A stretch of 64,000 nt of DNA from Morinoia aosen (GCA_030386875.1 CM059557.1:62140514-62204513), one strand, 5' to 3'. Numbered from the stretch's first letter, positions 24,325 through 36,922 are shown. Program-made: numbers and translations. The notes: a model not told the origin generated them from the sequence alone.

Positions 24325-25946
24325 AGCTCTCTAGGTAAAAGGAAATGGTCCGAGTTGCAAACCTCTCACCATCCAAGGTTGCCTTGCAAAAGACGCCTAA
24401 TAGAGTCTCCTTCCGGAACTCGGATTGCCCTTGAATGCTCCTCTACATCAACTACAAAGAGAGCTAAGAAAGAAAGAAGGCATTGTAAGAAATCACGGGT
24501 TTTGTACAGGAGATTGAACACCGATGCATTTCTGAGGAGCGTTTCTGGCAGACTTGGACCGTACCTCAGTGAATTTGTCAAACATAAGTTGAGGGGTAAA
24601 CAACGGTACAGCATGTATCATAAATGGCTGGCTCTAAATATCCTTGTCAGTTCATCTGTCAGCCATTATCAGCTAATGAGGAACATCATACCCTTGCCTT
24701 CATATACTACTGTGGTGAGTGTGCTGCGAAATTTCAAGTTATCACCAGGCATTAGTAGTAAAAGTGTTTCCATCTTGAAGATGAAAGTGAAACCCACAAA
24801 CCCGAAAGATAAACTATGCTTTATTTTCGCTGATGAAATGTCCCTCCGTAGAGGGTTATCATATAATCAAGAAAAAGATACCGTAATAGGATATGAAAAT
24901 ATAAAAACCGGAAATTGCAAAAACTGGCTACTTCTGCATTTTGTGTTATGGCTTCTGGGGTAGCCAAAAAGTGGAAACATCCAATTGGCTTCTACTTTAC
25001 ATCATCCGCTATGCCCTCTGCGTACATCAAAGACATCTTGCGGGAGTCTGTTGCTGCAATGGAAAAGCAAGGCTTCGTTGTTTTAGGCATAACGAGCGAC
25101 CAAGGCAGCAATTTCCAAAAAGCGTTCAAGGAAATGGGCTGCTCATCAACCAATCCTGTTGTAGAATTTGGAAATAAAAAGTATATTGTGTTAAAAGACC
25201 CTCCTCATTTAATTAAAAATGCTCGAAACTTTCTTCTCAAAGGTGATTTAATCATGCCCACTCTAAATTCCACAGCTTCTTGGCATCACATCAAACAACT
25301 TTTTGAATTGGAACAGAAAAGTAGCATAAAATGTGTTCCTCGTCTTTCGCATGAGCATGTGTACAATTTGAAATTTGCCCAAAGGATGAAAGTCAAACTA
25401 GCCACTCAAGTGTTGTCGAACTCAACAAGTGCGGCTTTAGACTACTACGTCTCAAAACAATCCCTCTCAGCTTCTGCGTCAGCAACCAGCTTGTACTGTA
25501 AAAAATTTAATGATCTATTCGATATTTTTAACTCTCAGTCTCCTGCAGAGAAAGTGCCTCTCAGGAAACCACTCTCACAAAGTTCTCCGTCTATTGAAAT
25601 CTTGAAGGACTACATCTCTTGGCTACAAGAATTGCGCTCATTAAACCCCCAACGAAGATGTTTCTTTATTGACGGGTGGATTCAATCCATCAATGCACTT
25701 TTATTGTTGAGAACAGAAATCAAGGAAGATGTCCTACCTTACATGTGCGTCAGGAATCTGTGTCAAGACGAGCTGGAAAAATTCTTTGGTAAAATCAGAA
25801 ACGTACAGAAGTTTCCAACGCCTCAAAATTTCATTGACGCTTACTGCAAAGTGTCGACAGCTTCTCTCATGAGGGCACCAATGAAGAGCAATGTTGAGGT
25901 GGCCGAAGAAGACCTGAATGTGGAAATGTGGAACATAGTTGAAGAG
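24325..25946 (+). CDS. P-like transposase exon 4: catalytic core, frameshifted
   Basis: This is the RNase-H-like core of a P/THAP9-type transposase. Conserved landmarks are the first Asp in FADEMSLRRG (codon 24832), VIGYEN, CVMASGVAKKWKHPIGFYF, the second Asp in GITSDQGSNF (25098), LKDPPHLIKNARN, and the Glu in QDELEKFFGKIRN (25776). The distance from second Asp to Glu is 226 residues, close to the 228 between D303 and E531 of Drosophila P; the part between corresponds to the inserted GTP-binding region. The reading frame shifts between about 24895 and 24920: upstream runs to a stop at 24961-24963, downstream opens in another frame. The exon is 1622 nt with phase 0 at both ends, so one missing base (expected 1623) explains everything. 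No other stop is present. The donor is GAAGAG|GTAATG; a stop follows four codons later if it is unspliced. Confidence 0.9.
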
Positions 25947-26283
25947 GTAATGAAGAAATAATTTTCTTGATGTTGTTCTAACGTCATAGATTCTTCATTC
26001 TGATTGAGGCTACTTGTATGAAGCGTATATACTTGACGTTTAGGCTCGTATCAGTTCTAATTACACTCTAAAATGACGGTACTGCCATTGTAAATTTACA
26101 CGAGCTGTTCTACAAATTAAGCCATTGTTGTTGGGCTCTAGTGATGTATGTTTCACTTCTATAATGTTTAGTTGTATATCATTCCATGTGTATTTATTAC
26201 AGTGATATTAAGTTAAGTCTGGACGATTCTTATTGATAATTTTGTCACGATTTCTTATGGCTGTGTTACGGTTTGATTTCCAG
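25947..26283 (+). other. Intron 4 of the P-like gene
   Basis: Runs from GTAATG to GATTTCCAG; no feature inside. The reading frame is open over the acceptor, but phase 0 joining gives the continuous NIVEE-VPEEAPEA. Confidence 0.7.
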
Positions 26284-26853
26284 GTTCCTGAAGAGGCCCC
26301 TGAGGCGGTTGTTCTCTCCTACCAAGAAATAGAGGCAGCCAAAACTTTCTCCGCATCTACGATTGTTGGAGGGATGTTCGAGTCAATGGAGGTAGATGGT
26401 GCCGTTACCTACTTCGCTGGGTATATAGCCCATAAAATCAACCAGTTTCACCTCAAGTTGAAAGGATCAACCTTACCTTCATGTGAAACTTGTTCTCGTA
26501 TTCTCACGAATCAAGATTTATCTATGCACCTCTTCACAAGCTTTAAAGAGTATGTTGAAACTTCCCCGCCTTCTCTCAATTACTGCAGCGAAGAGTTCAT
26601 TGGGGAAATAATTAATTTTGAAAGAGTATTTTTATTTTGTTTCGAGAATTATCCTCATGTTATAGGGTTTCGCAAACTAGTGAATAATCTCTTCACAATC
26701 ATCTCCGCATTTAACTTTTGCTGCGTTCGGGTCAACGCATATTTTCAGAATTACTTTGTAAAATGTAGAACACTTCAATGCATTAGGCATCTACAAAAAG
26801 GGGTATCTTCAACAAGTGTGAATGAAAAAGTGAAGAAAATTACACATCAGTAA
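26284..26853 (+). CDS. P-like transposase exon 5: C-terminal region
   Basis: Starts VPEEAPEAVVLSYQE after GATTTCCAG and ends with TAA at 26851 after KKITHQ. It contains the P-family C-terminal signature (VTYFAGYIAHKI), a Cys pair (LPSCETCSRIL) and a long helical part (IGFRKLVNNLF; VNAYFQNYFVKC). In P and THAP9-like proteins this region closes the catalytic domain. No internal stops. With exons 1-5 joined and the one-base gap in exon 4 ignored, the protein would be about 1370 residues; without the repeat linker it would be near the usual size of THAP9-type proteins. Confidence 0.88.
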   Translation, partial: VPEEAPEAVVLSYQEIEAAKTFSASTIVGGMFESMEVDGAVTYFAGYIAHKINQFHLKLKGSTLPSCETCSRILTNQDLSMHLFTSFKEYVETSPPSLNYCSEEFIGEIINFERVFLFCFENYPHVIGFRKLVNNLFTIISAFNFCCVRVNAYFQNYFVKCRTLQCIRHLQKGVSSTSVNEKVKKITHQ

Positions 26854-27284
26854 CTGCACCTAAACAGTTCAATAGAAAATTTAATTAACGCTTGTAACGT
26901 TTTAGCTAATTGGGTATGTGGTTCCCAAATGCTTTTGGGGTCACCACTCCTATTCAGGAGACTAAATGTATTCTATTGATTTTCTTTCACTTTTTCGTTC
27001 GTATTGCTGTCTGGGAATACCGTATCGTGCCAATCGCGTTGAGAGGAAATGAATTGAAACCACGGTTGTACTCAGCTTTGACTTTTAATGAGTCTGGCAG
27101 AAGCAGGACACGAGATCAGCAAAGGCCACGTCCAGGGGGGGGGGGGGTAAGCCAGACAAAGGCCAGGATAGTTTCTTCCAAGTCCAAGATCTTCGTAGGA
27201 TTTGTTCAGGCGAGAATTTTCTTGTGGCAGAGATGCTGCTGATGACGATGACGCAAGGGTGAAGGCGTGTCATTGGAATGTAAA
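26854..27284 (+). other. Downstream region of the P-like gene
   Basis: Probable 3' untranslated sequence. It contains a run of 12 G near 27136-27147, a likely slippage or assembly-sensitive spot. No other feature seen. Confidence 0.4.
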
Positions 27285-27525
27285 CCGACAGAGATGTCGA
27301 CTGTCAGAGGTGTCGACTGTCAGAAATGACGGAAATATTGACTGTCAGTGATGTTGACAGAGATGTTATTGACTGTCAGTGATGTTGACAGAGATGTTAT
27401 TGACTGTCAGTGATGTTGACAGAGATGTTATTGACTGTCAGTGATGTTGACAGAGATGTTATTGACTGTCAGTGATGTTGACAGAGATTATTGACTGTCA
27501 GAGACGATGACAGAGGTGTTGACTA
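27285..27525. repeat. Minisatellite, 31-bp unit with TGACTGTCAGTGATGTTGAC
   Basis: About five close copies of a 31-bp unit (GACTGTCAGTGATGTTGACA then GAGATGTTATT) from about 27339, flanked by more diverged units on both sides. The unit holds an internal inverted word, TGACTGTCA / TGTTGACAGA. Confidence 0.9.
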
Positions 27526-30264
27526 AGCGAGTGTAAAGAGGAGTGATATTGTGGTAAAAAGAATGCGTCGTAAAGAGGAGTGTAGTAAAGATTGTAGACT
27601 GAGAATGTTGAGAGAAGGGATGTTCCAGACGCCGATTGTATCTAAGGTCTTAACACTGGCCCTTGTAGATTTGTATGGTTCATATTTGGCTGTTGCGCCC
27701 TACTTTATATACTGAAATGGCCCGGAAGTCTACCCTTGTTTTGAAAACCGTGCGGCGGAAGGATGCTCTTTATTGTAGACTCGTAAGGTCTTTAATAAAA
27801 TAATTGTTTTTCTAATCTAAGTTTTTGGGTGAATTTATTCACTTTCGCAGTGCTAAATTATTTACGATTTTCATAGTTATTTTACGGCTGAATTTATGTT
27901 TGAGTTCAAATTATTGAAATGCAAGGTTACTGTGAATTCTCGTGAGTAAAAGCTTAGACTTATATTTAATTATTACGACTTAAACTTATATTTGGAAATT
28001 AGGAATTGAGGCTCATATCTTAATATTAAAATTTAAACCTATATCAAGAATATGTACATGGTGCTAGCGCACATTGATTTTGCTACACTCTTACCTCGGT
28101 AAAGTTCCATTGTTGATGGATTCACTAGTATTGAAAGTGTTATTGGGTCAGGCTTTCTTGTATTATTGAATGAGCTGAGTAATGGTGATTCTTTTCTATC
28201 ATTTGGGTTCCTTTTGGGTCACTAAGGGTAGTTTTTCAGTGTATTGTATTTTATTTACAAGCTTGAGAGCTGTTTTGTGAAGCATTCAAATTTGTATTGG
28301 GAAACGTATTTTAAATATTAACTTCATTGGAAATTATTGAGATTTATTTTCTGATTCTCTTGTCACAATCCTGTTCGTAACTCCCCTACTTGATATCATT
28401 GGTTTAGTGTAGTATTCATTTGCCGTAAAGTAACTACATTCTTCCTTATTGATTTGCGCGAGTTTAAATATGGACAAGTTTTCTCGGTAAACAACCATTC
28501 CTGAAATATATGCTAATCCCATTTTAATAACATGTGCCTGCCGTTCATTGTCCTTAGTTAGAACGCGTTTGTACTAAAAAATGTGCAGCAATTCGGTCCT
28601 TGTAAATCACAACTTTATAACAGCGCCATTAGGTGCTACATGACATTTTATTGGTCTCAGCTCTAGGACCCACCGAGAGTCTGCCGGTCTTGCAGCCTTA
28701 CAATAAAATATCAAAGGAATTTCTCCAATTCGTCGTCGTTCCGTCATAGAGAAAATACCATTGCGTGTAGAAGAATATCCCCTCAATTGCAGGGAAATAA
28801 CCTAAGTGCATGAAATTACCCTATATAATGATTAGACATAGTTACGAAATGCAGCAATGCTCACGTTAAAGTCGCCATTTAGTTTTTGAAATTACCCTAA
28901 TTTGGGGTAATTACCCTAAACGAGATGATACCTGAGAGCCAATGAGGTTTCGCACGGAAGAAACGTCACTCCTATTTGAGTAGCTCATTGGTTAGAGTCA
29001 CTCATTCGACTAGCCAATTGAGAGCTAGTATTCGGATTGCGAGGCAAGGATGTCCCCTTAGAAGTTGTTCCTCTTCTTATGTATTTTCTCTGTGGCTACG
29101 CGGAGCAGCGGCATCACGCCGCATCAGTTGCACAGCGCAGCCCGGAGAGGAAAGCAGTCGATGAACGTGCGCTCCGGTCAGTCGCTATCGCATGTGCGAT
29201 AGGGAAGAAAAAACAGGAAAGACAATGACTCACGCTACCTGTCTATTTCTTTCATGTATAAGTAATTTACAGTCAATCAAAGACATAACTACCCAACTAT
29301 GTTTCATACTAATTTCGGGTTAAGCTATTTAAGTAACAAGAAACAGGTTGGTTTACTCGAGATGAATGCTATACATTTAAAAAATATATACACGGTATTC
29401 ATTTTTTATTATAGTTTTATTTACTCAAGTACAAATGCTATTAGAGGAATTATTTAACTTGTACATTTTCTATATAGAAATAAATAATGAACATGACACA
29501 CCTGAGCGACTACTTGACTATGCAAATTTGATGTTGACTGCCGGCTCTCTACCCCATCATCAAGAAATGACAACATATCATAGCAAGATTGAGTCAGTCG
29601 TTGTGCCTCGTCTGTAACTGCTTCCATTTTTTTAATGCTGAACATTTTATTCGGCCTAAAAATACTGTGTCTTCAATGTGTGAATTTTATTTCTACTAAT
29701 TCAAAATGATAGAAATACACCATAACGAATGAACGTTTCCTCTGTTCAGCAAGCACAAAACTAAGCTCGAAATGTCAATTGAGCCTGAAAAAGCCTGAAA
29801 ACATTGTCAATTGAGCCTGAAAATATTTCTATCCATGGTGGCCTCTTTTACCGGAATTTTATTCTAAAATGTCGTCTATTATCTCTTCCGAGCTTTTCAA
29901 GGCAATCACAGTTTCGAAAACGATAAATCAAGTTCCAAAATCTTCGGCTCTATACTAAGTGGTAGCCAGGTTACTGGTCAAATATCAACTGTCAATGCCT
30001 TTTCAGGGTCTAGAGATATTAATATAGTTTGCAAGCAAATTCTTATAAATTTATTTCTTTATATGTTGAATTATTGACGTTTCAGAGGCATTCCTTTACT
30101 TTGAATTGGTTTCAGAGCTGGAGCGCCAGCTCGCGTGGCCAATCACTCATTGTAGAAAGCGTAAGCAATAAACAGAAGTATAATGGAACACTCCATGATA
30201 AAGTGCAACTGCAAAATGGGAGAGCTGTCAGGCGATGACCGTGAATTGATGTGTAGTTCACTCC
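27526..30264. other. No recognisable gene inside the right part of the P-like element
   Basis: AATAAA at 27794-27799 is a usable polyadenylation signal, either for the P-like gene or for an unrecognised element. A CpG-richer patch lies near 28980-29230, including the inverted word CTATCGCATGTGCGATAG. Otherwise AT-rich with short open frames only. Confidence 0.45.
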
Positions 30265-31875
30265 TAAAGCCCGTATGAGACGGTGGCAAGAAGTGGCACT
30301 CATGGGTGCGAGAGATGCGCTCTCTTCTCCGAAGTCATGGCGGCCGCCGTCACCAACACACTGCAATGTTATTACACGAGACGGTGTTGGCGTGCCACAG
30401 ACACGGCGCGCAGTAGCGCACGGAAATCAGAAGCTGGATTTGTTTTCATTATTTTATTCACCAATACATGTCTTTCAAGTCATGTTCATTTTCGACGGTT
30501 AATTCACAGAAATTCAAAATTAAAACATGGTTAATTAAATGCATTATTATTATTTTAGGGGTTCTGATACCAGCAAAATATATATACCATTTAGAAAAGA
30601 ATTATGAAATTAATATGGCTCAATATCTGAGTCATATATATATGATTAACAACTAGTGTGGAATGCGTGGCGCCCGTGAATGCAAGCAACTACGCTTGAT
30701 TGCAATTGAAGGTTTTTTTTGCACGGTGGAATGCAGATTGATTGTCGTAAATATGAAAAACATCCAATACTGGTAATACTGAGGCACTTGTACACACAAT
30801 TGCAGCATGTGCATTGGTACAGGTAACTCTAATTTTAAGAGCAGGTACCATCTTTAATAATGCTGCATCGTACATTAAAATAGCTCTGATGTAAGTGAAG
30901 AAATGACTATCACCACATTTTATATACTTAGTTCGATTATTTAATGCTTGGTTTAGTCATCAGGCTGACATACAAACTTTAACACTGTACTGACTGTATT
31001 TTGAACAATAATAAATATGAGTATTAGAGAAACGAATTGAAAATTTGTACATAGCGGTACAGTATAAATTTACACTAGAACACTTACTCTCCTGAAAAAG
31101 TACAAATAGCGTATACATGCTAGTTTCCGTCATTTTTTACTTCTGCATAATGTAACTGCGATTTCGAACTTCCGAAAAAAATCATAATAGTAATTTTTAT
31201 GCAGGAAACAAGAGAAGTAATAATACATGTGGAAGAACTAACTTGTTACCTACATTGGGCTGAGAATGAAGTATTTCATACAATGACGAAGAAGAGGCGC
31301 AATGAATGTCACCTTCGTCTAAGAATGGGAATACTATTGGAAATGGGAATCGCAATTTGGGAATACCATTTCATCAGTTCCTGTACCTGATTTCTGGGAA
31401 TCTTTTTAGTTTTGTTTTCCTGCCTGAACTGCGACTGAAGTGTATTTATTTATTTACTCTGGAGTTAATTCAATCTCTGGCTTCATTTCTTTAAAGATGT
31501 TGTTTAGTGCTATTTTTCGTAAAGATCTATCTCTATACTCGCTACTTATCTCTCTACATAAACATGGGTGTGTTCTGAGAATTTCTATAAATAATATGGT
31601 CGACCGCCTGCACCAGTCATCCAGCGGCGGAGGTGAAGGGAGAGAACAACTTATCGCAGACATCCTTCTCATACGAAGCCTGGCTAGCTACTGAGACAGC
31701 GTCGGCGTGCATGTTCGCCGTATCGTGCAGAGCGCGATCACGGATTTCCACACTCGTGTAAGTTCGAACACGACCATAGAGAGCAGAGTTGCGACAGAAA
31801 GAGAGGAAATGGGAGGAGCTAGCGATGTTACGCGCAAATGTTCACACTCGATCCCACCGTCTCATATGGGCTTAA
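30265..31875. repeat. Inverted 22-bp pair bounding about 1.6 kb
   Basis: AAGCCCGTATGAGACGGTGG (in 30265-30286) matches the complement of 31854-31875 (AAGCCCATATGAGACGGTGG) with two differences over 22 bp. The sequence inside each end is CpG-rich (30090-30440 and 31600-31880) and the middle is AT-rich. It could be a separate inserted element, or subterminal repeats of the P-like element. No coding region recognised inside. Confidence 0.45.
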
Positions 31876-32008
31876 CTACGCGCCACAGATGCTTGCTTCT
31901 AAAGAAGACGCGTCAAAAACCGCACACCGTCGAAGTTCATGCAGCACTCGTGCATCCGACATGCATGCGTCAAATTTGGGCGAGTCGCGCGTGAGTTGCA
32001 CGAAGAAA

Positions 32009-32033
32009 CGCATAGTGTAGCCGCGCCTTAACA
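32009..32033 (-). repeat. Right candidate terminal inverted repeat of the P-like element
   Basis: Reads CGCATAGTGTAGCCGCGCCT then TAACA on the + strand, the complement of the left end with two differences. The flanks (GCAGCGAG here, CCTTTGCAC before the left copy) do not form a clear 8-bp target duplication. Confidence 0.55.
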
Positions 32034-35000
32034 GCAGCGAGAGAAGTCCCGCTACCGTCTTCGAATTTTGAATACTAAATTTAAAGCAGTACGTAGAATG
32101 ACCTCTGAGCATGTATGAAAAAACAATGTGACACACCGAGAGATTGCCTCTTGTTACATGTTTTTACGAAAACAATGATAAATACATGATTCTCTGTATT
32201 ATTTGCGTGTAAGCATGAAACACATTTTTAGCTTCACAATTTTTCAAGTTATCATTTTTATTTGTTATTTATGCTGAGCACTATAACAGACCCTAAAAAA
32301 CGTATGTATGATATGAACTATCATGAGCAGTGAATCTAAAGTAAATGCAGGATAAAAATAATTTACTAAATACAAATCTAAAAGTATTAGTGACGATTCT
32401 TTTCGAAACGTTCTCTTTTGGCTTCTACAACATTCTCTGTAAATCTGTTTCTAAATTTTCCCGCTAGTTCTCCAGTTCTAAATTTTTCCTTGCCTGACGT
32501 TATCAATTCGTGTAAACTTTCACAAAGCGTTGGACACCGAAAATATGGATGGATAAGCTTGAACAAAATAATATGTCGAAAAACTGACATTCAAAAACTT
32601 TTGACTATTGGTCAAACCTGTCCTCCTCTACTCAGTTCTTTTCATTGCCACATGACGGGTAAATTCTGAATCTCAGCTTAGCGCCCATTCGAAAGGCCCT
32701 TACGTTTTTCCTATTAATTTCACTCTAACGCCTGACATTGTACATCGACATTAATCGATCACCTATAGGGATTTAAAAAAATTATCTTAATCTTTGCTAA
32801 ACAATAGAAAAACTTGCAATTTCTCTCGGGTCGCTTTACCCTGAGCGTTTCCTTGTAACGTACAGCACGCTCACTGGCACAATCGCTCGAGTCTTGCTCG
32901 GACGATTGGAGTCTTGAAAGATTTTTTAGCGTGTTTTAAATTTAAATTTTTTCATGCTGAAGGGTTGGCGTTATAAGAAAAGCGATTTTTAACACTGTGA
33001 AAAGTATTTTTTAGTTCTGAATATCTTGGGAATATTGAAAAGGAAATAAAGATATTTAGAGTTGAGAAACAGTGGTATTGAAAGCGTTTTCAGAATTGTT
33101 TCACTGAAATTCTGAGGCTATTTTTTAAAATTTACTTAGAATTTATACAACATGAATTTGTTTGAAAACTTCTGACGGGCATCCATTTCTACGAGACTTG
33201 GTAATGTTGAAGTTGGCCAAATTACGACAGAAGGCCGCGAATAAGCAGGAGGTAAACAAGGGAATACCTTTTGGTGCACAATAGCTGTTTGTCATCAAGT
33301 ATTAACGCACACTGAGAGTTTAAATCTGCACTGCGAAACTAAAATAAAGTGTCGAGGAATAAACTGTCCCACGAAAAACTGGTAAAATAATCATGGAATA
33401 TCATCAATATTTACCTAAATATGGATTTGAAGGGGGTTATATATACGTCAAACTTATCAACTCCCTTATTTTGATATAAAGTAACCCTGTTTTGATGATC
33501 CGTGTATCATTAATATTACTGCTGCACTGAATTGGATCTTTAAGTGCCTTATAAATCAACTTATGTTGCTTTGAAGAATAAATATCATTAGCAAAGGAGT
33601 TCGACGTGATCATGTAACTAATGCAGCCTGGCTTTCCTACAATGATTGTAACGTTCTAATTATTTCTGTTGTTTTGATGCGCTGTTTTGTAATGCACACG
33701 TAGCTCGCTGGCATTACAGTTACAGTTTTTGGAGCCTCTTGTGCGCGCTCACATAACTTGTTCAGCAAAAGAAGTTGAAACTCGGTATAAATGTATTGTA
33801 AGTTTTGTGCTTGTGTTCCAGCGATCCATTTATACTAGAATATTAACTAGTTTTTTTGTTAATCTCCAGAGAGTATGTCAATAAAACTAGTTTCATATAT
33901 ATTTTGAGAGAAATTAAATAAAATTGATGAGCACTTGCAGGAAAAAACAATAAAATGCATGTTTTCGAATTTCAACCATTGGAAACTTGAGTAGATAGAA
34001 GGCATTTTAATTTTAATTTTGTTACGAACAAGAAAGCTTTTTCCCTCACTTTGTCGAGCGAATTTGAAACTGTTTAAAATGTTGTCTCCGTACCCTGTGT
34101 TGAATGAAAACGTCAAAAAGGCAAATTAAACGCATCACTTCTCAAGATGGAACGCGTAGCGGTGACAACCCGTTACAAGTTTTTGAACAAATAAATTTTT
34201 TTAGTTCGTTGAAGTAGTTTGTTGGGCAAAAAATCTTCCCATATTCAAAATTAACATAAAGTGCCTCAAGAGACTAACTGGGAAACTCAAAATTACTCTC
34301 TCATCGAAAATCTCTTACAATCTCACAAAATCTTATCGAAAACCATGATATCACACCTTACGATTTTACCGTAGGGTTATTGATGAATACAGCGTATATA
34401 TCAAAGCATCAATATTAGGCTTGCAAAATCAAATTGTGCTCGAAATTAAGGTCTTTACGAAGGGAAAGTGTCAAAGTAGTCATTTGATATAATGAAATCA
34501 AAGTTACTGTGAAATTGATTCAGATGAGGAGAAATTTGTTCAGAATGGATGCTGTCATGCTGAAGAAGACGTATGTTTCTATAATTCGAATAAGCAAAGA
34601 GTTTTTTTTCAGGTATCTAATTTGTACAATCTATTTATTAAACCTGTTCGAACAGTGTAGATTTCAACACCGCGCTTTCGAAGTGCAACGCTTAGCTCGC
34701 ATTTTCATCACTTTTATTCAACATTACAAATTATTTCATAATAAACCTAACTTTAAAGTCGCTGGAAATGGTGTGAGGAAACGCTTTAATGCTCAAGTTA
34801 TTGATGGTTGACTTGGGTTTGCTATTCATTGGTGTGCGCTGTGTGATACAAATCCTATCAAGAACACCAACTCGGAATTTTATTCCATCGACTAACGTTC
34901 AATATTTTTGTGTGAACTTTTGCTATTGATTATTTTGAATAACATCGTTTAGAATGATGTCTCCCTGATTGTTTCACGACTGATTTCGAAATCTGTTCTG

Positions 35001-36922
35001 TTGGAACTCGGCACAGTGGTTCGTACCTGTTGTAAATTCACTCATTTATTCTATTTCTAATTCCTCAATCTTCACTTGAAATATACTGATAAATGTAAAT
35101 AAAATGTCATAAATACCCCATGTCTGTATAAAGAAAAGGCAGTTGTAGATTACAGTATAAATAAAAATTCACGTATGCATTGAGTTGAGTCAAATATCGG
35201 TTGTCAAAGATAAGTAAATTTATTTTATCCAATGGAGAAGTATTCCAAAGACAAGTAATGAAAACTTTCCCCTCTGAGTTATGATGTAATCATCCGATCA
35301 TATTTTGCAAAACTATCCATGTATAGTTCTCACTAAACAATTCAAGTTAAGGATTTATTATGCACTGCCGGATTTCGAAGCAGACATATAAGGTATATAC
35401 GGTATTAATGTCGATCTTACATGTGTTCATGAAGAAATTTAAAGTCTGGTTTTTCTAGTTGTCACAACTTCGAAATTTCTGGTTGAGCCTTTGCGCTTAT
35501 TATCCGGATGGAATAAGAAACAACATGTTATTAAATTCGTGTATTTCGAAAGACTTTTAAGTAATTAAAAAGCCTGTGTACTGAACGTACGAAATTCGCT
35601 TCGGCCGCACGTAATTGATAAGAGCTATGAAAATGTACGCACTTAAATCTCAGGAAAGTATGTAAAAATACATTGTATTTTCAAGTTGATACATTAATAA
35701 AACGAAATTCGATTGTTTATTAGAATAAACGTGAGCCTCTAAGACAAATTCAAGCAAGGATGCCAACATTTGTGTGTCATGCCTAGTTATGTCATGCCTG
35801 TAACGTCATTAAACCATTCAGAATATTTCCTTGATTGAATCGTGAGTAAAATGCTGATTAATACTCTTCGAGCACTTGTCAGCTGCATCGTGGAAATTCC
35901 TGTCAGAGTAACCGAGATAGCTTCACAAAAGTTTCAATCAAGATGTTCAGTTAAATAAGGTACCACCGACCTATATTCCTGAACTCTCAGAGGAAATTCT
36001 AAAGTCGGTTCTTTATTCCAAGATGACATTTATTTACCATCATCAAAATCAAAAAAATATTAGTATAAATAAGAAAAGTTTCATAACAAAAACTGCATTC
36101 GGAATTAACATTTTTAAACCTCAAGTTCATTTATTTTACGTTAAGAAACTTTCGCTCCTCAATATAGGTCTACGATTTTAAAAGCTTTGGTTCGTAAACA
36201 TTTAACAAATGACACCACAGTAAGCTAGCGTCATTAATGGCATGAAACACAGAGCTTACAAGAAACGTACTTACTCTGGGTGCTCTACACCAAGCGCTGG
36301 TTAGAAATTCAAATCTATTTGATATTCCTATTGATGTAATTGTTTTAATTTTCTCACCTTACGAAAATAAGTTTTGTTTCAAACTTTCAGATATATAATT
36401 CCAATAACAGATATCGAATCATCGAAGAAAAAGCTATTTCATCTGTTAATGAAGCACAGTCCTAAATCTATGGTGAAGGAAAATCCACTATTTCAAAAAT
36501 AAATTTGCCGGGCTATTCCAAAGGTTTATCTTACTGGAAATCAAATAAAAATCTCACTCTAAACTCTTAAAATTTTCCCAATTCAGAATCTGGATTGGTT
36601 ATTTTACGGTTTGAACACATCTCGATTTGTGTAGTTTATCCGAGGGCAAAAATCATGTTAACACTATTCTGTGCTTATTTAAAATGTACTTCTAATTTTT
36701 ATTAATTTTGACGAAGTTTAATTAAGCAACGGGACTGATTATGCTATTTGATTGCCCTTATTTACTAATTGGAAGATTATTGCAAGCCGAATATCAAACT
36801 CTCGTAACAAATCATTACAAATGTTTGACGTTGATATGGCATTTTCAATGACAGGGATGAAGGCGTAATTTTTAAACAAAAAGAATACTCCAAGATGGAA
36901 TTCTTTTTCTGATAAACATTTT
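32034..36922. other. No recognisable gene
   Basis: About 4.9 kb of AT-rich sequence with short open frames only (the longest, 34509-34811 +, has no recognisable domain). If cadherin exon 7 is terminal, its 3' untranslated region would end near the - strand AATAAA at 36703-36698. Confidence 0.5.

Larger units (their letters stand above)
18871..32033 (+). mobile_element. P-element-like DNA transposon (THAP transposase), candidate extent
   Basis: A five-exon THAP/P-type transposase gene (19149-26853) lies between two inverted 25-bp sequences that match at 23 positions (18871-18895 and 32009-32033, shared core GGCTACACTATGCG). P elements normally have terminal inverted repeats and 8-bp target duplications. 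I see no convincing 8-bp duplication here, so the outer limits are a proposal. The right part (27.3-32.0 kb) contains a minisatellite and another inverted repeat pair, so later insertions may have lengthened it. The single-base frameshift in exon 4 suggests a copy that cannot make active transposase. Confidence 0.55.

Noticed and set aside
29184-29201. Inverted word CTATCGCATGTGCGATAG
   Set aside because: Short 8-bp arms in a CpG-rich patch; no flanking feature to support an operator or terminator role.
34509-34811. 100-codon + frame
   Set aside because: No recognisable domain, composition like the surrounding non-coding sequence.
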